Positions 60,825-64,000 of a DNA stretch of 64,000 bases are shown here, in pieces (position 1 is the stretch's first letter; the number at the start of each line of letters is the position of its first letter). Location: NCBI GenBank assembly GCA_024234875.1, contig JACKNM010000004.1, forward strand, positions 434,001-498,000, in the 5' to 3' direction. The notes beneath the pieces are model-generated. The model worked only from the letters and a program-made list of their open reading frames with translations. It ran no database searches and was not told where the DNA came from. The DNA comes from Ectothiorhodospiraceae bacterium. GTDB lineage: Bacteria; Pseudomonadota; Gammaproteobacteria; HK1. The translations under genes were made by a program, and so were the position numbers.

Positions 60825-61604
60825 GTGGACATCTGGGCCCGGTGCGCCGATGACGCTCGGCCCGGGCCGGTCAGCGGCGAGCTGGTGCGGTTGGTCGAGA
60901 GCCAGGAGCAGGTCGCCACCACCTTCCTGGTCGACGATCTGGACGAGCAGGCGCTGCTCGAGGAGCTGCTCGAGCGCAGCAAGCCGCCCACGCCGGCCAC
61001 CTGCGAGGGGCTGCACTACCTGCTCTCCACCCCCTTCCGGTATCCGCCGCTGCGCCACGGCTCGCGCTTCGGGTCCCGCTTCGAGCCGAGCCTTCTCTAC
61101 GGATCGACCGTGGTCGAGACCGCGTTGGCGGAAGGGGCCTACTACCGACTCCTGTTCTGGACCGGAATGGCCATCCCACCGCCGAGCGGCCGCCTGCTGA
61201 CCCAGCACACGGCCCTGAGGGTTCCCTACTCGAGCGTCCGGGGCCTTCGCCTCCAGGAGCCGCCGTTTCGCGAGCACGAGGCGGTGTTGCGGGACCGGGT
61301 GCACTACGCTGCGACCCAGCGACTCGGTACCGCGATGCGCGAGGCAGGAGTGGAGCTCTTCGAGTTCGTCTCTGCGCGGGCTCCGGGCCGGGGAATCAAC
61401 GTCGCGCTGTTTCGGCCCTCGGGGCTGGCGGCACGGGTCCCGCGCCATCAGCAACCCTGGCTGTGCGACACGCGCGCCGACACCGTGACGTTCTCGTCCA
61501 GCGCGGCTCACGGCCCGAGCCCCCTCGGCGCAACACCGCGGGTGCTGCGCTTCGGCCTCGACCAGTTCCTGGTCGACGGCGCACTACCCCGCCCGGCCAC
61601 CTGA
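60825..61604 (+). CDS. RES-domain toxin (NAD+-consuming type)
   Basis: The 259-residue protein has the RES pattern: 'RFGSRFEPSLLYGSTVVETALAEGAYYRLLFW', which includes the conserved Arg, Ser and Glu of the RES fold, followed by 'HTALRVPYSSVRGLRL'. RES toxins degrade NAD+. GTG 60825 ('VDIWARCADD') fits toxin N-termini; the longer frame to the left reads into the inserted element. It is partnered with the Xre antitoxin upstream. Confidence 0.88.
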   Translation: MDIWARCADDARPGPVSGELVRLVESQEQVATTFLVDDLDEQALLEELLERSKPPTPATCEGLHYLLSTPFRYPPLRHGSRFGSRFEPSLLYGSTVVETALAEGAYYRLLFWTGMAIPPPSGRLLTQHTALRVPYSSVRGLRLQEPPFREHEAVLRDRVHYAATQRLGTAMREAGVELFEFVSARAPGRGINVALFRPSGLAARVPRHQQPWLCDTRADTVTFSSSAAHGPSPLGATPRVLRFGLDQFLVDGALPRPAT

Positions 61605-61658
61605 CGACGACGCCGTCACGCGGCGCACCGCCACCCGATTGCTCGGCCCGTGGCCGCT

Positions 61659-62135
61659 TCAGGGCTGCTCGACGCAGGTCGCTTGCCGCCGTCGATACTG
61701 CAGCACGCCGCGACCGCTCTCGAGCACCGCACCGCGAGAGTCGATCCGCCGGACCTTGTCGACGATCACGGTGCCCGGGCGATGGAGATTCGGGCGCTCG
61801 CTCGCCGTCACCTCGATGACGAGATTCCCACCACGAATCCCCCAGCGCGCGCGGGTTCGGTACCCTGGCCCGGAGCAGCCGCGGTCGTCGAAGCCCTTGA
61901 ATTCGAGCGTGCCGTCACTCTGATAGGTCGAGATGCCGCCCGGCCCGTCCTCGAAGGCCGGGTCACGTGGGTCGATGACCCAGCTCCCGACCATCGCGCG
62001 GCTGAGGTCGGAGTCGGACGGCGGCCCCGGTCGGGACGCCGCGCCGACGGCAACGCTGACGACAAGTAGCGCAAGGCCGGTCAGGCGGGCGACCGCGCGC
62101 GGGCGAGACGGCGAGAGGCTGGTCGTGGCGATCAT
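61659..62135 (-). CDS. Small exported lipocalin-like protein, unknown
   Basis: The 158-residue protein has a signal sequence ('LTGLALLVVSVAVGAASRP') and a C-terminal beta-rich domain starting 'AMVGSWVIDPRDP', with 'GTLEFKGFDDRGC' and 'LVIEVTASERP', reminiscent of lipocalin/DUF-type 'GTW' barrels. The similarity is general. Two cysteines may form a disulfide. Its ATG overlaps the carbonic-anhydrase stop (ATGA), so they are coupled on the minus strand. Confidence 0.7.
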   Translation of the reverse strand: MIATTSLSPSRPRAVARLTGLALLVVSVAVGAASRPGPPSDSDLSRAMVGSWVIDPRDPAFEDGPGGISTYQSDGTLEFKGFDDRGCSGPGYRTRARWGIRGGNLVIEVTASERPNLHRPGTVIVDKVRRIDSRGAVLESGRGVLQYRRRQATCVEQP

Positions 62136-62761
62136 CTCGAGCGTGGCACCCCTTCGAAGAAATCCACCTCCCCGGTCTCCAGGGAGTACTCGGCACCGAC
62201 CACGAGAAGTCCTTCCTGGCGAATCAGGTGCTCCAGCAGCCGCGAGCCGTGACGCAGGTGACTCACGCTGGCCCGAATGTTCGCGCGTACGGCGTAGCGC
62301 ATCAACACGGTAGGGTCCTGACGCAAGTCGGTCTCGAACAGGGTGGCGACCGCGGGCTCGATGCGATCGACGATCGAGTGCAGGTTGGGCGAACGCCGTT
62401 CCGACGGGCGCTCGAGCTCCTCGAGCGTCGCCTGAACCGCACCGCACTGGGTGTGCCCGAGCACGACCACCAGTCGGGTGCCGAACCGCTCCGCCGCGAA
62501 CTCGATGCTGCCGATCTGCGACGGCGCCACCACATTGCCGGCGACGCGGATGACGAACAGGTCACCCAGCCCCTGGTCGAAGACCAACTCCGCCGGCACC
62601 CGCGAGTCCGAGCAACCGTGGATGATCGCGAACGGAGCCTGGCCCGAGACCAGGGCGCTGCGCCGCGCCTTGTCGGTGAGTTGTCCCCGTCCGGCCAACC
62701 CGTCGACGAAGCGCCGGTTGCCCGCACGCAGCCGGTCGAGAGCCTCGAGTGCGCTGATCAA
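62132..62761 (-). CDS. Beta-class carbonic anhydrase
   Basis: The 209-residue enzyme has zinc ligands C50, H103 and C106 and the catalytic dyad D52/R54 ('HGCSDSRVPAE', 'VLGHTQCGAV'). It interconverts CO2 and bicarbonate. I chose a TTG start at 62761 because GGAGG lies eight bases upstream and the protein then begins 'LISALEALDRLRAGNRRFV', a standard family N-terminus; the long upstream frame is antisense of the phosphatase gene. A CCGCGG-n5-CCGCGG hairpin abuts the ribosome site. Confidence 0.9.
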   Translation of the reverse strand: MISALEALDRLRAGNRRFVDGLAGRGQLTDKARRSALVSGQAPFAIIHGCSDSRVPAELVFDQGLGDLFVIRVAGNVVAPSQIGSIEFAAERFGTRLVVVLGHTQCGAVQATLEELERPSERRSPNLHSIVDRIEPAVATLFETDLRQDPTVLMRYAVRANIRASVSHLRHGSRLLEHLIRQEGLLVVGAEYSLETGEVDFFEGVPRSR

Positions 62762-62789
62762 TTTCGACGCCTCCGCGGAACTACCGCGG

Positions 62790-62812
62790 AAAAAGATACC
62801 CGCGCAAGCGCG
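62790..62812 (-). terminator. Weak intrinsic terminator after the histidine phosphatase gene
   Basis: On the minus strand CGCG-CTTG-CGCG is followed by GGGTATC and five T, starting two bases after the phosphatase stop. The stem is short, so partial read-through into the carbonic anhydrase gene is expected. Confidence 0.4.
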
Positions 62813-62813
62813 T

Positions 62814-63425
62814 TCAGGGGGCGTCGATCGGCCGCCATCCCTGCGCCGCGCTCGGCGGGTCGAGCGTGAACTGGAAGTAGTTGCCGCCTCCATTGGCCGG
62901 CTGGTCCCAGCGACGGCTGATCGACTCACCCCGGAGATGACACCACAGCAGCGTCCCGACCGCACCGTGGGAGACGACGACGACCGCGCCGGCGGAGGCG
63001 TCACCGCGCATCAGGCGGGACACGGCGGAGACGATGCGCGCTTGCGCGTCGCAGGCACGCTCCCAGCCCCGCACCGAGCGCTCGGGACTGGCGAAGAACG
63101 CGTCGGCGACGCGCTCGAACTCAGGTGGCGGCAGGAACCCCGTCGCCGAGCGGTCGTTCTCCCCGAGCTCGGGCACCTGGACCGGGGACAGGCCGAGAGC
63201 CTCCGCCCAGATCTCCGCGCCATCGACCGCCTTGCGCTCGGTGCTGCAGTAGATCGCGGACACCTCGGCGAGCCACGGCAGGCCGAGCCCGGCGCGCATC
63301 CGGTCACGTCCGAGTGCCGAGAGCGGCCAGCGCGGCACCGGGACGTCCGCGCTCACCACGACGTTCGGGTGGGTGACGAAGTAACCGACCCGCCCGGCAG
63401 GACCACTGATCGGCGAACGCGTCAC
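62814..63425 (-). CDS. Histidine phosphatase superfamily protein (RHG motif altered)
   Basis: The 203-residue protein has the branch-2-like 'VVVVSHGAVGTLLWCHL' C-terminal histidine and 'WPLSALGRDRM', 'IYCSTERKAVDGAEIWAE' motifs of the phosphoglycerate-mutase-like fold. In place of the N-terminal 'RHG' it has 'VTHPNV', keeping the nucleophilic histidine but not the preceding arginine; I recall a subgroup with 'THPEV'. Its ATG overlaps the lyase stop (ATGA). Confidence 0.82.
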   Translation of the reverse strand: MTRSPISGPAGRVGYFVTHPNVVVSADVPVPRWPLSALGRDRMRAGLGLPWLAEVSAIYCSTERKAVDGAEIWAEALGLSPVQVPELGENDRSATGFLPPPEFERVADAFFASPERSVRGWERACDAQARIVSAVSRLMRGDASAGAVVVVSHGAVGTLLWCHLRGESISRRWDQPANGGGNYFQFTLDPPSAAQGWRPIDAP

Positions 63426-64000
63426 GGCCGCCGAGCCGCGAGAAGGCGGCGGACCATCTCCGGTGCCTCACCGAGGTAGTTGACCGGATCCACCAGGCGA
63501 TCGAGGGCCGCGGCATCGAGCACGCGGGTGATCGACGGTTCCGACCCCAGAACCTCGCGGAAGGATCGTCCCCCGCTCAACGCCTCACGGCAGCACCGAT
63601 AGACCACTTCGTGCGCGTGCTGACGGCCGAGCACCGGCGCGAGCCCCATCATGACCGCCTCGGCCACGATCAGGCCGTCGCTCGCGGCGAGCGAGCGACG
63701 CATCGCCTCCGGCCGTACCTCCAGCCCCTCCAAGGCCTCGCGCGCGGCCCGCAGCCCGCCCGACGCGACGACGAACGCGGTCGGCATCGCCTGCCATTCG
63801 ACGTGCCACTGCCCGGTCGCCCGCTCGTGGTCCTGGACCATCGCGTCGAGCATCGCCGAGTGCTGCTCGCGCACGATCTTCGCCGCCGCCACCATCATCT
63901 CGCTGGCGATGGGATTGCGCTTCTGCGGCATGGTCGAGCTCGCGCCGCGGCCGGGGACGAAGGGCTCGAGGACCTCGCCGATCTCGGTTTGCATCATCAA
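63422..64000 (-). CDS. Fumarase/adenylosuccinate-lyase superfamily protein, C-terminal part
   Basis: The visible 192 residues run to the right edge, where the gene continues upstream, so the start codon is outside. The lyase signature 'GASSTMPQKRNPIASE' with its catalytic serine is followed by 'WHVEWQAMPTAFVVASGGL' and a helical C-terminus ('GRSFREVLGSEPSITRVLDAAALDRLVDPVNYLG'), closest in feel to 3-carboxy-cis,cis-muconate cycloisomerase (PcaB) or adenylosuccinate-lyase-like proteins. It is coupled by ATGA to the phosphatase gene. Confidence 0.85.
   Translation of the reverse strand: MMMQTEIGEVLEPFVPGRGASSTMPQKRNPIASEMMVAAAKIVREQHSAMLDAMVQDHERATGQWHVEWQAMPTAFVVASGGLRAAREALEGLEVRPEAMRRSLAASDGLIVAEAVMMGLAPVLGRQHAHEVVYRCCREALSGGRSFREVLGSEPSITRVLDAAALDRLVDPVNYLGEAPEMVRRLLAARRP

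Noticed and set aside
62130..62154. Sequence resembling the 60637-60815 insert terminus (GGGTGCCAC...CGAGATGAT)
   Set aside because: It lies inside the end of the carbonic anhydrase gene and the start of the lipocalin-like gene, with a 3-base interruption and no opposing copy; probably coincidence.
1..64000. CRISPR arrays, rRNA, tRNA, prophage or integrase-bounded island
   Set aside because: No regularly spaced repeats, no cloverleaf-like segments in the short intergenic gaps, and no integrase, transposase or phage structural gene was seen.

Overview
The window is GC-rich, densely coded chromosomal DNA. It has no rRNA, tRNA, CRISPR array, phage gene or transposase, and no gap between genes longer than 300 bases. 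The gene families point to an environmental, probably heterotrophic proteobacterium: a VC_2705-type symporter, DctPQM and TAXI TRAP transporters with a TeaD-like UspA, DUF3047, an MbcA/RES toxin-antitoxin pair and a proteobacterial REP-like repeat. The species cannot be named from this sequence. Much of the gene content concerns uptake and CoA-linked catabolism of organic acids and amides, mixed with four luciferase-like (LLM) oxidoreductases.

Layout. 1-3345: the end of a sodium:solute symporter, a small membrane protein and an exonuclease/CBS/DUF294 fusion. 3435-13828 (minus): one tightly coupled nine-gene operon with a complete peptide-type ABC importer, an alpha/beta hydrolase, a creatininase-family amidohydrolase, an FAD dehydrogenase and an acyl-CoA ligase. 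13968-15895: a HAD phosphatase and an LLM oxidoreductase, divergent. 16055-20658: a cyclic-2,3-diphosphoglycerate-synthetase-like GTPase overlapping carbamate kinase, then a DehI-like protein overlapping an unusually ordered CaiB-type protein. 20806-21024 (minus): a hidden selenoprotein of the SelW/Rdx family whose in-frame UGA splits it for ordinary gene callers. 21204-24402: a DUF3047 protein, an LLM enzyme and a class III cyclase. 24301-28430 (minus): an enolase-superfamily enzyme with a DctPQM TRAP transporter. 28590-34081: RluE-like pseudouridine synthase, RidA, then a TAXI/4TM-12TM TRAP system with UspA. 34159-38792: SDR, LLM, a geranylgeranyl-reductase-like flavoprotein, and a divergent tetR/NmrA pair with two matching operators. 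38900-49022: an orphan molybdopterin oxidoreductase, MFS, LLM, a dimethylglycine/sarcosine-dehydrogenase-like enzyme, a Cys-rich protein and a FadN-like beta-oxidation enzyme. 49235-57031: a four-gene signalling operon (cNMP/rhodanese/long coiled coil, PAS histidine kinase, single-domain response regulator, receiver-GGDEF-EAL). 57105-64000: a CDP-archaeol-synthase-like protein, phosphoesterase, anti-sigma kinase, FecR, OmpA lipoprotein, a RES/Xre toxin-antitoxin module split by a MITE-like insert, a lipocalin-like protein, beta-carbonic anhydrase, histidine phosphatase and a partial fumarase-superfamily lyase.

The strongest non-routine observations are the SelW-like selenoprotein with a well-formed SECIS-like hairpin, the approximately 180-bp inverted-repeat insert between the Xre antitoxin and RES toxin, the coiled-coil/c-di-GMP signalling operon with a dense palindromic control region, the permuted-looking CaiB protein, and the nine-gene amide-catabolism-like operon. 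All functional roles come from recognised motifs and context; no database search was possible.
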